64,000 nt of DNA from Aureobasidium sp. EXF-3400 (Eukaryota; Ascomycota; Dothideomycetes; Dothideales; Saccotheciaceae), in assembly GCA_024195585.1 (NCBI GenBank), contig SWBL01000012.1:219265-283264 (forward strand), in the 5' to 3' direction. The position numbers were made by a program, and so were the translations under genes. The notes below the pieces were generated by a model, which was given only the letters and a program-made list of their open reading frames with translations, searched no databases and was not told where the DNA came from. Of the stretch, positions 9,861 to 20,951 are shown piece after piece (position 1 is the first letter of the stretch; each line of letters begins with the position of its first letter).

Positions 9861-11297
9861 CTTGTTGGGTGTGATTGTTGGAGAATGTCAAGATCCAGGT
9901 GTTGATGCACATGCAATGACGTTCGAGATGGAGAGAAGGTTGCTTGAAAGACTACGAAGATGCAGTATTCGGAAGACTTGTTTCGGTAACAAAAATCACA
10001 GGTGATTCGGGCAGGGGATTGTGGCACACAAGGCTGGTTTAAGGGGAGAATAGAAAGATGTGATGATCGGGAAAAAGCGATTCGCAGTGGTCTGCAGAGG
10101 TACATGTATAAGTCAGCCCCACGAGGAAATCACCTAGCGGAAGCTTGAGATTATTAAGTGTGGCCTATACAGTGTCGGGGACCTGCTTGCTCGGCAGGGC
10201 ATGCTGAAAACAGCTAAGTCCTATGGCCGTACAATTCAGAGTTTGAGAAAGGAGCTTACGCGACGACGTAGATAAATGCCGAACCATAAAGCACTGACGA
10301 CATTCAGAGTTAGCGATGGGACATGACTCCGGGGCATCAAGGCCGTTTGGGATTTTTTGGTAAGGTTTTGGTTTTGATTGTTTGCAGGGGGCGGCGTAAG
10401 CAGCCGCAGCTATCAAAGCATCAACTTGCAAGATTTGCGAGGTGCGCCAATTCGCATCTGACTCAAGGCAATGCATGGTTTGGAACGTCAAAGGCACACC
10501 ATACAGCTAGAAGGCGGCGCAGCAATAACGGAACGGCTTTTCATCGTGATACATTATTGTTTGGGGCGGCAGGATTCTTTGAATGGTCACTATCCGTCTC
10601 TCAACCAGAAAGATCATGATGATCATCGAAAATGTCGGCCTCACCGAAATGCACTTTCACATGTTTGTGCTCACGTTTCGTCGGAGCCCATCCCGGTGCT
10701 CTCTCAAAGTGCAAGTGGTAAGCGGGATCAAGAGAGAAGTCGCGATTGTGTAGCCTGTTTGTGATTACTCAATCATGTGGCCTGCTTACGGCTATGCTCG
10801 GATTGGACCCGCTGAACAAGAATTCCTTGTATTTCCCGTCCTGAGGATAGCTGGACCATGTTGCCAATGGTCTTGGCTGGCTTGGTGATGATCGTTTGTA
10901 CTCGTGCCTCCAGCTGCTCGCATCGCTTTAGTACTACAACAAGATTCATGCACCTTGATTGCAGCGCTCGCTATGAGAGCAGTGTCTTGCGAATAAAGAG
11001 CTCGTTCAATCCGTGTATGGATCAATGATTCGAGGTCGCAAGACGAGAGCAGGGTCATACCAGCCGCAAGCTGGTACGAGATGCTCGTATTCGTAAACCC
11101 GTATCCATACCACGGCGGTGTCCCAAAATTGACATAGCAAGAGACTATATTGAGGAAGGAGGATACAGAGCACATATATCTCCTGTCAGATAGTCATAGT
11201 CAAAGAAAGAGAGAAGACTATCCTGCCTTCAACCAAATTGCGCCTTCAACCTCAAACTCCATATCTCTCTCTTCACCGTCGCTTGCCTTCTCAAATT
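9861..11297. other. Intergenic, divergent promoters
   Basis: This lies between the divergently oriented 2EXR protein and glutathione transferase genes. Short frames occur but none has a motif or consistent splice structure. The last 150 bp before 11298 are CT-rich, as expected for a fungal leader. I see nothing else. Confidence 0.5.
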
Positions 11298-12131
11298 ATG
11301 TCTTCAGCGCCTCTCAAGTCTATCGTGTTCTACGACATAGCATTCAAGACACCACGAGAGGAGACAAACAGTGCTCCAAATCCATGGAAGACCAGATTCG
11401 CACTGAATCTTAAGGTCCTGCCCTACACCACGACGTGGGTACCTTTGCCCAACGTGGAAAAGGTCCGCCAGAGCCTACAAGTCCCTGCTTGTCGAAAATG
11501 GGGCGACGGTAGCGACTACCACACACTCCCTGTGATCACGGATCCCAATACCAACGAAAACATTGGTGATTCATTCGACATCGCCGTGTACTTGCAGAAG
11601 ATGTATCCAGGCTCAGGCTCAGATTTGTTTCCAGAGCAGAAGCTTGACTATGTTTACACGCCAGACCAGCCGACTCCGGTGCCGTTGACAGATGCTCGTG
11701 GAGGAGAACATGATAACTATGCAGAGTTCAACATGAGCGTGGATGCAGTCTTCACAGAGCACGTCATACTTATGGCACACGGCATGCCTCTGGATGCGGC
11801 TGGAAAGCAGGTCTTTGTCAAGCGTGCGGGTGTAGACTCATTTGACGCATTCGCATTTGTTGGCGAACCGCGAAAGCAGATGATGCTGTCGTTCGAGCGC
11901 AAGCTTGAGGGCCTGGCTAACGTCTTCAGAAGAGACGACAGTGGGCCATTCATGCTCGGTACAAAGGCTAGCTACGCAGATTTGATTGTTGGTGCATGGT
12001 TGCGAATGGCTAGCAGGACACTTGAAAGCATTGAATGGGAGGCACTGAGAGGTTGGCATGGAGGCGTCTTTGGTCAATTGCACGACGCGCTAGACAGATA
12101 TGCACAAACAGACGTAGGACGTGAGGTCTAG
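11298..12131 (+). CDS. Glutathione S-transferase, etherase-like
   Basis: Single exon, 277 aa from the ATG at 11298 (MSSAPLKSIVFYD); an earlier in-frame start exists at 11238 but would add non-conserved residues. The N-terminal thioredoxin-like domain has the NPWKTRFALNLK segment, HTLPVITDP (the cis-Pro turn) and the GDSFDIAVYL segment that contacts glutathione. The C-terminal helical domain holds the GTKASYADLIVG segment typical of the family. Overall layout resembles fungal GSTs related to bacterial beta-etherases. Such enzymes conjugate or cleave small aromatic substrates with glutathione in the cytosol. The actual substrate cannot be told from sequence. Confidence 0.85.
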   Translation: MSSAPLKSIVFYDIAFKTPREETNSAPNPWKTRFALNLKVLPYTTTWVPLPNVEKVRQSLQVPACRKWGDGSDYHTLPVITDPNTNENIGDSFDIAVYLQKMYPGSGSDLFPEQKLDYVYTPDQPTPVPLTDARGGEHDNYAEFNMSVDAVFTEHVILMAHGMPLDAAGKQVFVKRAGVDSFDAFAFVGEPRKQMMLSFERKLEGLANVFRRDDSGPFMLGTKASYADLIVGAWLRMASRTLESIEWEALRGWHGGVFGQLHDALDRYAQTDVGREV

Positions 12132-12661
12132 ATACCCGAATCAAGGCATTGAACCCAAGCACTCATAACCCTTTCTAAGCACAAGGATCTCAAGACAGCT
12201 ATCAAGATGATTGTGGTTGCATAGATGTCGGATCTGTTCCTTGTATATGGACGAAATGACGTCGAATGCAGCAGTGTCAAGGACGACACGAAATACAACT
12301 TTACAGTCCCTCAGAAAGTGCGAAAATCGCCTGCAAAATCGGTGGTTGGGGACCCCAGACGTCTCAGCAACACCCACGTCGCGCGACAGAAGCCTTGCGA
12401 GTGAGATTGTCTGCCAGATAAGTCATCTCATCCACGGGATTTTAGTTGTAAAGGAGGGAAAGAGGTTGGCAGGCGAGTGCGCAAGAAATAGGCGTTGCGC
12501 ACGAGCCATTCGGCGCTAGCCAAACGGGGAAGTCGTGAAGGCGGAAGTGGCCCGAGTGGGATGATGTGGATGTTGCTAGGGCGGAGGTGAGTGATGTCGA
12601 CAGTCGCGAGAGACGCAGCGACGAGGTCTGGCAGTTGTTGCTTCCTGTCAATCAACACACA
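12132..12661. other. Intergenic, promoter of the SHMT gene
   Basis: No gene is supported. The stretch separates the GST stop codon from the serine hydroxymethyltransferase start and must hold the GST 3' end and the SHMT promoter. No regulatory motif was recognised with confidence. Confidence 0.5.
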
Positions 12662-14439
12662 ATGTCAGCTTTGAGGACGACATCGCTGCTGCGGGCGGCA
12701 CGAGTAGCCAGGCGGCCGTTCGCTGAGGCATACCGCCCCGTCCAGCTGCAAACACGCCGCGCCATGTCCATTGAAGGACAGCAGAAGGTACCAAAGACCA
12801 TCGTCAATGTGCCACCAAGCAATCACCACGACATGGCTGACTATCCTACCAGCTGCTTTCGGCCGACCTTGAGGAGGCTGATCCTACCGTCTACAACATT
12901 ATCCAAAAGGTCAAAGACTTCCAACACGAGCTACTATACACGAGTCTAACCCCCGCATAGGAGAAGAGGAGGCAAAAGCACTTTATCAACCTGATACCCT
13001 CGGAGAACTTCACATCGCAAGCTGTCCTGGATGCTCTGGGCAGTGTTATGCAGAGTAGCCATCTCCCTGCCCCATCGACATGGCCATAGGCTGACCGAAA
13101 CAGACAAGTACTCGGAAGGATACCCTGGAGCAAGATATTATGGCGGCAACGAACACATTGACGAGGCCGAAAGACTCTGCCAGCAGAGAGCTCTTCAGGC
13201 CTTCCGCCTCGACCCTGAGAAGTGGGGTGTCAACGTCCAACGTATGCTACACTTCTTATCGCTCTTCACGGTATACACCAACTTACACACCTCACAGCTC
13301 TGTCCGGATCGCCCGCCAACCTCTACGCTTACTCGGCCCTTCTGAACACACACGACCGTATCATGGGTCTCGATCTCCCTCACGGCGGTCACTTGTCACA
13401 CGGCTACCAAACTCCTACCAGAAAGATTTCGGCCATCTCAAAGTACTTCGAGACACTGCCCTACAGACTCGACGAGAAGACTGGTCTGATCGACTACACA
13501 AAGCTGCATGAACTAGCCATGCTCTACCGCCCCAAGATCATCATCGCTGGCACATCGGCCTATAGCAGATTGATCGACTACAAGAAGTTCCGCGACGTTG
13601 CCGACAGCGTGGGCTCATACCTCCTTTCTGACATGGCTCACATCTCTGGTCTCGTCGCTGGCGGCGTCATCCCCTCTCCTTTCGACTATTCGGACGTCGT
13701 CACTACCACCACACACAAATCGCTGCGTGGTCCTCGTGGTGCCATGATTTTCTACCGCAAGGGTGTCAGAAGTGCCGACAAGAAGGGCAACGAGGTCATG
13801 TACGATCTCGAAGGTCCCATCAACTCCTCAGTCTTCCCTGGCCACCAAGGCGGTCCTCACAACCACACCATCACCGCATTGGCCGTTGCTTTGCAACAGG
13901 CTCAATCCTCCGAGTTCAAGCAGTATCAACAGACTGTTCTCGAAAACGCAAAGGCCTTTGCCGCTCGCCTTGGAAACGGCAAAGATAAGGGCGGTCTCGG
14001 CTACACCATCGTCTCTGGCGGTACGGACAACCATTTGGTTCTGATTGATCTTAAGGACAAGAATGTTGACGGTGCCCGTGTCGAGCGTATTCTTGAGCTT
14101 GTCGGTGTGGCTGCCAACAAGAATACCGTTCCTGGTGACAAATCAGCCATGAAGCCTGGCGGTCTTCGTATGGGTACCCCTGCCATGACAACTCGTGGTT
14201 TCCAACCTGAAGACTTCAAGCGTGTCGCTGATGTCGTCCATCGCGCTGTTGAACTCACTCGCAGACTGGATGGTGCTGCAAAGGAGGCTGCCGAGAAGGC
14301 TGGTCGTAAGAACCCTGGCAGTGTCAATGCCTTCAAGGAGTATGTCGGCGAGGGTGAGGAGATCACTGAAATCGTTCAACTCAGAAAGGAGGTTGAAGAC
14401 TGGGTCGGCACTTTCTCTCTTCCCTGGGACAAGTCATGA
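12662..14439 (+). CDS. SHM1: Serine hydroxymethyltransferase, mitochondrial
   Basis: Five exons: 12662-12787, 12853-12909, 12961-13054, 13104-13241 and 13298-14439; 518 aa. The enzyme interconverts serine plus tetrahydrofolate with glycine plus methylene-tetrahydrofolate, using PLP. The first 40 residues are Arg/Ala-rich without acidic residues, a mitochondrial presequence, so this is the organellar isoform. Conserved blocks are [11 protein letters not shown], the [13 protein letters not shown] loop, and [13 protein letters not shown] around residue 280, whose Lys binds PLP. Splice joins restore these blocks exactly (MQN|KYSEGYP, NVQ|PLSGSPAN). The first donor, gtacca, is weak but yields a continuous family alignment. 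Confidence 0.95.
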
Positions 14440-14789
14440 ACATAATGTGCGTGTGAATTAATGGGGTGCTGGGAAGCGATTGTAATAACAGGAACAATGA
14501 TAACGCATGGCAGAAGAATGTTTTGGACTTGCATATTGTGAGAGACCAAAAGCAGAATTATTTCAACCTGACTCTTCTCACAATGCCTTTCCCACTATCC
14601 AAATCTCGCGAAACAATTGTGTCCAACCTAACATTGTAACACCGGACCATGGAGAGGGGTGTACAAATAAATGCCTCTCTTTGCTGTTCCTTCGCACCGT
14701 ATCACCCAACGCCGCACGCATCCCCCCTTGCAGATCAATTACCTAAGAGTTCGTTTACCACCTTCCTCAACCCCAAACCGAAAAACGCC
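14440..14789. other. Intergenic
   Basis: Contains the SHMT 3' end and the leader of the next plus-strand gene. Nothing else recognised. Confidence 0.5.
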
Positions 14790-15431
14790 ATGCACACGAT
14801 CGCAGTCCCTTCTACCGGTGTCAGCCACAACTTGAATTACGACGACAACAATGCCACTTCCTCCACGACCGTACAGATTGACAACAACAGTTTGCCTTGG
14901 TAAGTTTTCTTCCTTGTGTTTGCTGCCTTTGGCGGACTAGAGCACGTGAGGAAGGCTACTGATTTGGGTTTTGTAGGTATATGGCAGAGTGGACCACGCC
15001 TGTTACGGCTGTGCTGGAGGCCTATGTCTTGATTTCTTTTCTGGTTTTGCTGGTCATGGTTTTGATGTGTATTCATCGTCGTGGTTGTTTTGTGAGTCTT
15101 CTCTCCCTATTGCTTCGACAGTCTTACCACCTCTTCATGAGTCTTTGGGACACATCATTCCCAGTCATCAATGGCTGACTGTAGATAGCACATCTGCCAT
15201 CGCAGACGCAGAACAAGAACTATGCGGTATCAACAACTACCAAGACGTCACATGTGGAATGGAGAGCAAACCGACAATAACATGCACGAAGACTCGGATC
15301 AAGACATCGATCACTACGAGGCCAACAGTATCTTGTCCAGAGATCCTGCCGCTGTGGCCGAGAATGGCGATCATCGCGTGCAGGACATCCAGAGATTGGA
15401 GAGGGCATTGAGGGTCACTGGAATGGCTTGA
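14790..15431 (+). CDS. Small single-pass membrane protein, unknown function
   Basis: Three exons: 14790-14899, 14977-15091 and 15189-15431; 155 aa. An Asn/Ser/Thr-rich N-terminus is followed by one strong membrane segment (YVLISFLVLLVMVLMCI). A very basic juxtamembrane stretch (HRRGCF, then HICHRRRRTRTMRY) comes next, then an acidic C-terminal tail. The charge pattern predicts an external N-terminus and cytosolic tail. The last intron has tandem acceptors: using 15184 instead of 15188 shifts the frame and stops at 15278-15280, giving 106 aa. I prefer 15188 because it keeps the longer coding-like tail. No family was recognised. Confidence 0.6.
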
Positions 15432-16158
15432 GACGACGACAAGAGAGTTCTGAATCTGTGATTAAGAAAGATCGAGATGGGAGCGGATAATGGAGTTGAT
15501 GAACCAGAGGACAGAAAGGGTGGTTGCGAAAACATGAAGATACGAACCATTGAATCGAACAATGAGATTCTAGACATGATGCATTGCTGTTATTTGCTTC
15601 CTACGCGCCTAAAACTTTTACAGTGTAGATATTGAGATGCACAATACTTTTGGATTGAAAGCATGGCCGCAGAGACACCTTGACAGAGCAGTCTTTCTGT
15701 GAATAGCAATCACTCCTGGAAAGCATTGTGCATTTCAATAGCCTGAAGATCCGCGTACTTCCCCATGGGAAGGATTTGCGCGACAAAAGTGACAGTCTTT
15801 TGCACAACGGAGGATTGTATGAACTCACTGGTGGACAAAGAGCAAACAGGAAAAAAAAAAAAGGTATATTCAAGTGCCACTGCTCGGCTTCTTTCATAGC
15901 ACAGTCCACTCGAGAAGGATATCGATTCAACTCGGAGATCAGAAACGTGTTTTGAGAACCACTCGAGGAATCATCCAGGAATCATACAGACGAGTCTCGA
16001 CAACCTTAGAAGTTGGCAATCAACCTTCTGAGCGATGCGGAAGAGAAGCCTCATCAGCATGTTGGTCTCAGACCTAGCTTGATTCCGACCTTTTTGCAAC
16101 CGAAGATAGCCCGCACACTGCGGACTTGTACATTCTTGTCGCGAGCGCCTTCATCAAT
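15432..16158. other. Intergenic
   Basis: Short frames only, none with a motif. An A-run is present near 15850. The stretch lies between the small membrane protein and tRNA-Trp. Confidence 0.5.
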
Positions 16159-16244
16159 GGACCTGTGGCGCAGCGGTAGCGCGTGTGATTCCAGTGTCAT
16201 CCGGAACATCCACAAGGTCATCCGTTCAAATCGGGTCAGGTTCA
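16159..16244 (+). tRNA. tRNA-Trp (CCA), with a 14-nt intron
   Basis: A cloverleaf can be drawn: acceptor GGACCTG pairs with CAGGTTC, D-arm GCGC/GCGC, T-stem ATCCG/CGGGT with the TTCAAAT loop. Anticodon CCA lies at 16191-16193. A short intron follows the base after the anticodon, the canonical position. The anticodon stem has one A:C mismatch next to the loop and the T-stem includes a wobble, so it is slightly weaker than usual. It could be a variant or decaying copy. Confidence 0.8.
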
Positions 16245-16964
16245 TTAGAAGATGTGGTGCTGTAGCATCATGAATTCATTTTGTCCATGTCGCATCTTCA
16301 TGCCAAGATTTTGTCAACAGACGTTAGAAGGCCGCTCCTTCCTCGTTAAAGCTATTACGCCTTCCCTGTTGAAGCCAGGCTCCTCCTTCCTTGTTAAAGC
16401 TGAGGACAGACAACGAGCCCTTAACAACATCGAACAACTCTTCTTTTGCTAGACAGGCGATTTCTTAGGATTGCTGTCTCCAAAATGTCACACTCGTATC
16501 TTCTCAAATCACAACCTACCTACTCCAGGCTTTACACTGCTAAGACAAGTTCTCGTGGCCTTTCCTGTCTGAGCATCAGCTTAATCCGCTATACCGATAT
16601 GGCGTCTAATTCTTGTAACCCAATCAACTCGACATTCTGTACTTGGTAAGAGTTGATTGTAATGGCATGTAAGCAATGGAGAACGATCTAGGTTATTGAA
16701 CATCTGAAAATCCTCTTGGCGACTCACGATAAAATCTCAATTATGATCACCGCAGATGAATAACCAGCTCTGGTGACGAAGTAAATGGACTGTTGATATG
16801 TCAATGCGAGATCCTTACCGCCAGCGAACACAAGTGAAGGATGTAAGCGCCGGACTCGATTGTCGTGTTACCATGCCCTGCATGATGCCTTTCACTAGCC
16901 TGCGCGACAATTTCCTTCTCAATATCTCCAACTTCCATCCCAGATAACACCTGAACAATTCACA
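16245..16964. other. Intergenic with a small direct repeat
   Basis: No gene supported. A near-duplicate of about 19 bp (ctccttcctcgttaaagct, then ctccttccttgttaaagct) occurs about 47 bp apart around 16334-16400. The final 100 bp are CT-rich and lead into the Rpa12 gene. Confidence 0.5.
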
Positions 16965-17434
16965 ATGGCTCTCGTAGGAACTCTACTCTTCTGCACAGAC
17001 TGCGGCAGCATCCTAGACCGCCACGCACCAGACCATCACTTGATAAAATGCTCCCGTGTGCTCAACACTAAACAAAAGTACATCAATCCACTCCAAACCA
17101 AGCATACCTCCAAGCTAACCAACACAGACAACTGGCCCGCCTCTCAACGAACCACCAGTGCACCTGACGCATTCCCCTCTCGCCTAGTCGACAAGCGCTC
17201 AAATGTGCAAATCCTCACCGCGGAAGATCGCGACACCTGGGCCACTACGCAAAAAATGTGTCCCAAGTGTGAGAATGCAGAGTTGAAGTATCGCGATGTC
17301 CAGACGAGGGGGGCGGATGAGGGGAGTACTGTTTTCTACAAGTGTCCTGCTTGTGGTTATGGGTAAGTTGGTGCTTTGGGACGTTGCAGATAATCGTATG
17401 CTGATTGGTGTAAAGATTCAAGGAAGATAATTGA
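16965..17434 (+). CDS. RPA12: RNA polymerase I subunit Rpa12
   Basis: Two exons, 16965-17362 and 17416-17434, encoding 138 aa, close to the usual 120-130. Rpa12 is the TFIIS-like subunit that gives Pol I its RNA-cleavage activity. The C-terminal zinc ribbon is clear: CPKC, then QTRGADEGSTVFYKCPACGYG, with the acidic Asp-Glu pair that reaches the active site. The second exon supplies only FKEDN and the stop. The N-terminal ribbon has CTDC but the second pair reads KCSRV, so the usual fourth cysteine is missing. The gene converges on the amine oxidase at 17861. Confidence 0.9.
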
Positions 17435-17860
17435 GCCCACCTTATCGTGTACTCAAGACTATCATGGTACAGCTGAAGTGATACACAACGAATTTCGCCG
17501 AGAACGTGGTTTCCAGAGAGAGATCTCCGTTGAAGGCTATCTCTACGGACAGGCTGTCTTCAAAACTCAATTGTGCTTTTCGATAGCTTATCATGCCCTG
17601 ATACCTCGGGGTAGGGATGGAGGGGAGGGAGTCGATCGCGAGGTTGTGACAGTCTTCTTGTTTTTTTGTAGCACAGGAAAGGAAGGTCATGAGCCAAATT
17701 TCACCAAGCATACATAGCACAAGACAAAACAGAACAAGCTGTTAACAAGATACATGGAAACAACAGAGAAATCAAGGCGAAAAAGATAGATTTGCGGACA
17801 TGAATCATTTTGTCAATTGTAGCAAGTAACCCTTCTAATTCTAAGTCTATCCAACTTCTT
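17435..17860. other. Convergent 3' region
   Basis: Lies between the stop codons of Rpa12 (plus strand) and the amine oxidase (minus strand). It should hold both polyadenylation regions. No gene supported. Confidence 0.5.
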
Positions 17861-20008
17861 TTACAACTTGCTGCCAGTAGTGGTCTTGCAGCACAAATCG
17901 TTTCCACTACCAACGATACCCTCAACGGTAGGCTGCTTGTGCGTCTCACTAAGCAGCGTAGACTTGTTGAACTCCTGTGTACTCGGGGGTACATCCAAAG
18001 CAGGGTTCTTATCAAAGAAGTTGACTGGCTTCAAGCTAACCTTGATAATCTCACAAGGCATGACTGGGAAGTCTTCGATGCGAGGGACGTGGTTGATACC
18101 GAATTGCACAAACACGACCAGATCGTCGTCGACAATGTTGTCTTTACGGTCGGCCCAGCTGCGCACACCAGTGCCGCCGCGAGATTGGTTTGTGTACCTG
18201 CCACCGGCGTATAGCTCGCCGTCGCGGTGTTTGACGGCGTAGATGTTGCGGTCTGAGAACTCTGCACGCTTGTAGTTGAAGCTCTCCTTGTCGGCGATAC
18301 CTTTTTGGAACGGAGGGGCGTGGATCTTGTACGCGACAGGCTTGCCGTTGATAGGGTTGAGAACATTTGCGTTCTGAATCTTGAATGTACGGTTCTTGTC
18401 CGGGTTGAGGTCATAACCACCGGATTGTGAGATGACGGTCTCCTCTGTGTAGTAGCCTGTACCGTGAGGGTTGAAGTCGCTGCGAGGCATGGCGTGAGCT
18501 TCATCGTAGACGAGACGGTTGGAGTGTCCATCAATAGCAGGATCGACACGCAGAGAGAAAATGTGCTGATGGTGAGTGGCGAGGACACCAGGGTGGACCA
18601 CAGTTCCCCAAGGGACGCTGATACCGTCGTCGATGGGTTGAGTAGAGAGAATGCCAGTAGCTCTGACTTCATAAGTCATCTCACCAGCCTGGTTGAACAT
18701 GAAGGCCAAAATGTACTCGTAGTTGGCGACAGTGATGATGCTCTGGAGCACAAGCTCACGGTTACGAACAACGGCAGCACGACCAGTTCTGTAGTTGGTG
18801 TGCTTCCAGCCAATGCCACCGTCTTGCTCGTGGACGCAAATGACATTGGGCATATCTTCAGCCTCACCCTGGTCGTCAGCCAAAACACCAGAGAGGTACT
18901 GAATGGAACCAAGACAGTCGCATCCCAGCTTCAGGTCATTAGCCATGACACCAGCACCGACGTCGCCAAGATCGAAAGCAGCCTTCTTGTGGAAGGGGTG
19001 GCGAGGGTCGCCATAGGGGATAGACATGTCGGACAGCGATAGACGGTAGAAGACGCTGCGACCGTCGTAGCGAACGTTGTAAAGAACCATGCCTTCTCTC
19101 TGGTTGAAGCCAACACGGAAAGACCATTTCTGCCAGTCAAGAGTTTGTGATGTGCCTTCCTTGGTGATGCTGAAACTAGCACCTTCGGGCTGCAAAACTT
19201 GGAGAGGCTTGAGGTCTGTACGCAATGTCTGAGCCTCTGGGATATATTCATTGGCATGGACAGGCTTCCAGGGCTGTGTAGGCTTGATGGTGTTGTCCTT
19301 TCCGGTAGGCATCATGTCGATACGGATGACCTTGCGTTCGACAGCGCTGAGAACAGGCGAGATGGCAAGAGGGAAAGCATAGTGGTTCGAGTCGAGTTCG
19401 TCAGTGTTCTTGGGGTCACGCATGTACAGGAAGCACTGGTACATGCGCTCATCGTCACCCACGCCGTCCGAGCCGTAGATCCAAGGGTCGCACACGACAG
19501 CGGTGCCTTCAGGAAGTTGCAGTTCCGCAATCTCAGCTTGCACACCCTCGTCCTCGAGAGCCAACTTCTCAATGTCCAAGATCTCTTCTCCATCTCCTGC
19601 AGCGTGTACGTTGGGTCCGAGTCTAACGTTGCTCTCTACTGTCGACGTTGTCAGGTTGACGATGGCTTCGTGTAGTTTGTTCTAGCCAAAGGTCAGTGTC
19701 TTCAGCCTCCAGAAAGTCAATGGTTGATTGCTTACAGTCTTGCGGATGTAGTAAGCAATCATGACTCTGCGGTCGATGCTAGGGAGGCTCTGTCCCTTGA
19801 ACTCGGCTTCAAGGTAAGTAACCATGTCGGCCTTTGCAGGCTCCTCGAGTGTGAGGACCTTGAACTGAAGGTCCGTCTTCTCGGGCCATTGTGTGCGGAT
19901 CAGAGAGGACGCTGCGTGAATCTCCTGTGCTGACAGTGGCGCAAGTGGGTGAGCCACGGTTGTCTTTGATGTGCGGACAGGCAGTGATGTGTTTTGTTGG
20001 AGAGACAT
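17861..20008 (-). CDS. Peroxisomal copper amine oxidase
   Basis: Two exons, 20008-19736 and 19681-17861; 697 aa, normal for the family. It oxidises primary amines to aldehydes with release of ammonia and hydrogen peroxide. The motif VANYEY near residue 408 holds the Tyr that is converted to the TPQ cofactor. HQHIFSLRVD near 465 gives two copper-ligand histidines, and FGINHVPRIEDFPVMP near the C-terminus gives the third. The protein ends in Ser-Lys-Leu, a type-1 peroxisomal targeting signal, which fits the need to dispose of peroxide. The N2/N3 domains precede the catalytic core. No transporter or dehydrogenase partner is adjacent. Confidence 0.96.
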
Positions 20009-20951
20009 TGTGAATGCGTGCTTTGGGGAAATGCTAGAGAAAGACAGTGGGGCGACACAGAAGGTTTATAACATGGCCAGAGAGAGCAAGAAAGATAAGA
20101 CACCTACTGGCACAGTGGAGTCGCCGATCTGCAATCAGGGTCGTGGGGCTCTTGCGCCTATCTCCGTATTGTATACCACTCATGCATGCATCTTGCCCGC
20201 TCTTGCCTTAGACATGATATCTGCAATCATGCTCCTCTCAGAACGCTGACAGTAATCATCTGTACCTCGATCGTACTGGTCGCATTCAATCATTATGAGA
20301 TGGCTCCCAAGCGCTTGATTTTGATGACCAACAATTCGCCTGTCAACAGAATCTCAAAACTTTGGCCGACCCCACGTTGTCCGATTGAGTAAGTCCATGC
20401 GAACGCTCGCATGTGCCGTGCCCTGTAGTACGCACTACTTGTCCCGAAGAGGAAGAACAAGTGAGAAAAATTGTCACTGCGGCAGACGAGGCATCGTTAT
20501 CGGCGGCGCATTGGATTAGCCACTTTGACCGTCTGCCGGTTCTTCGCGACAAACATCTTCTCAGCACTGCGTTTTGATTTCATAAGCCATGCTTGGGGTG
20601 AGACCGAGGTTTGAAGGCAGTCCGCGAAGACTCTTTCGCCAGGCGCTTTGCGGTCTATGCAGACCAGATGTTTACACGTCATCAAACTGTTTGGAGAGGA
20701 GGCGGGTAAATGCTCATGCCACCGTCGGAGGCTCAGCATCATTTATGTTGATAGCATGTCGATACCAAAGCAATAGATCCACCGTGAGTTCTGCTCTTGC
20801 CGGCCAAAAATTTGTCTAAAGGTGACCCTGGTCGGAGTAGATCAGCCGAGATACCGACATCAGGCAGCCATCCCGCATTGATGCAAGGTGTCAAGCACCT
20901 GACAACGTTTACAACAACTTACCCATCGACCAAACATACATCAAACCCAAC
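20009..20951. other. Intergenic, divergent promoters
   Basis: Separates the divergent amine oxidase and dipeptidyl peptidase III genes. Short frames are present but none is convincing. No named regulatory site was recognised. Confidence 0.5.
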
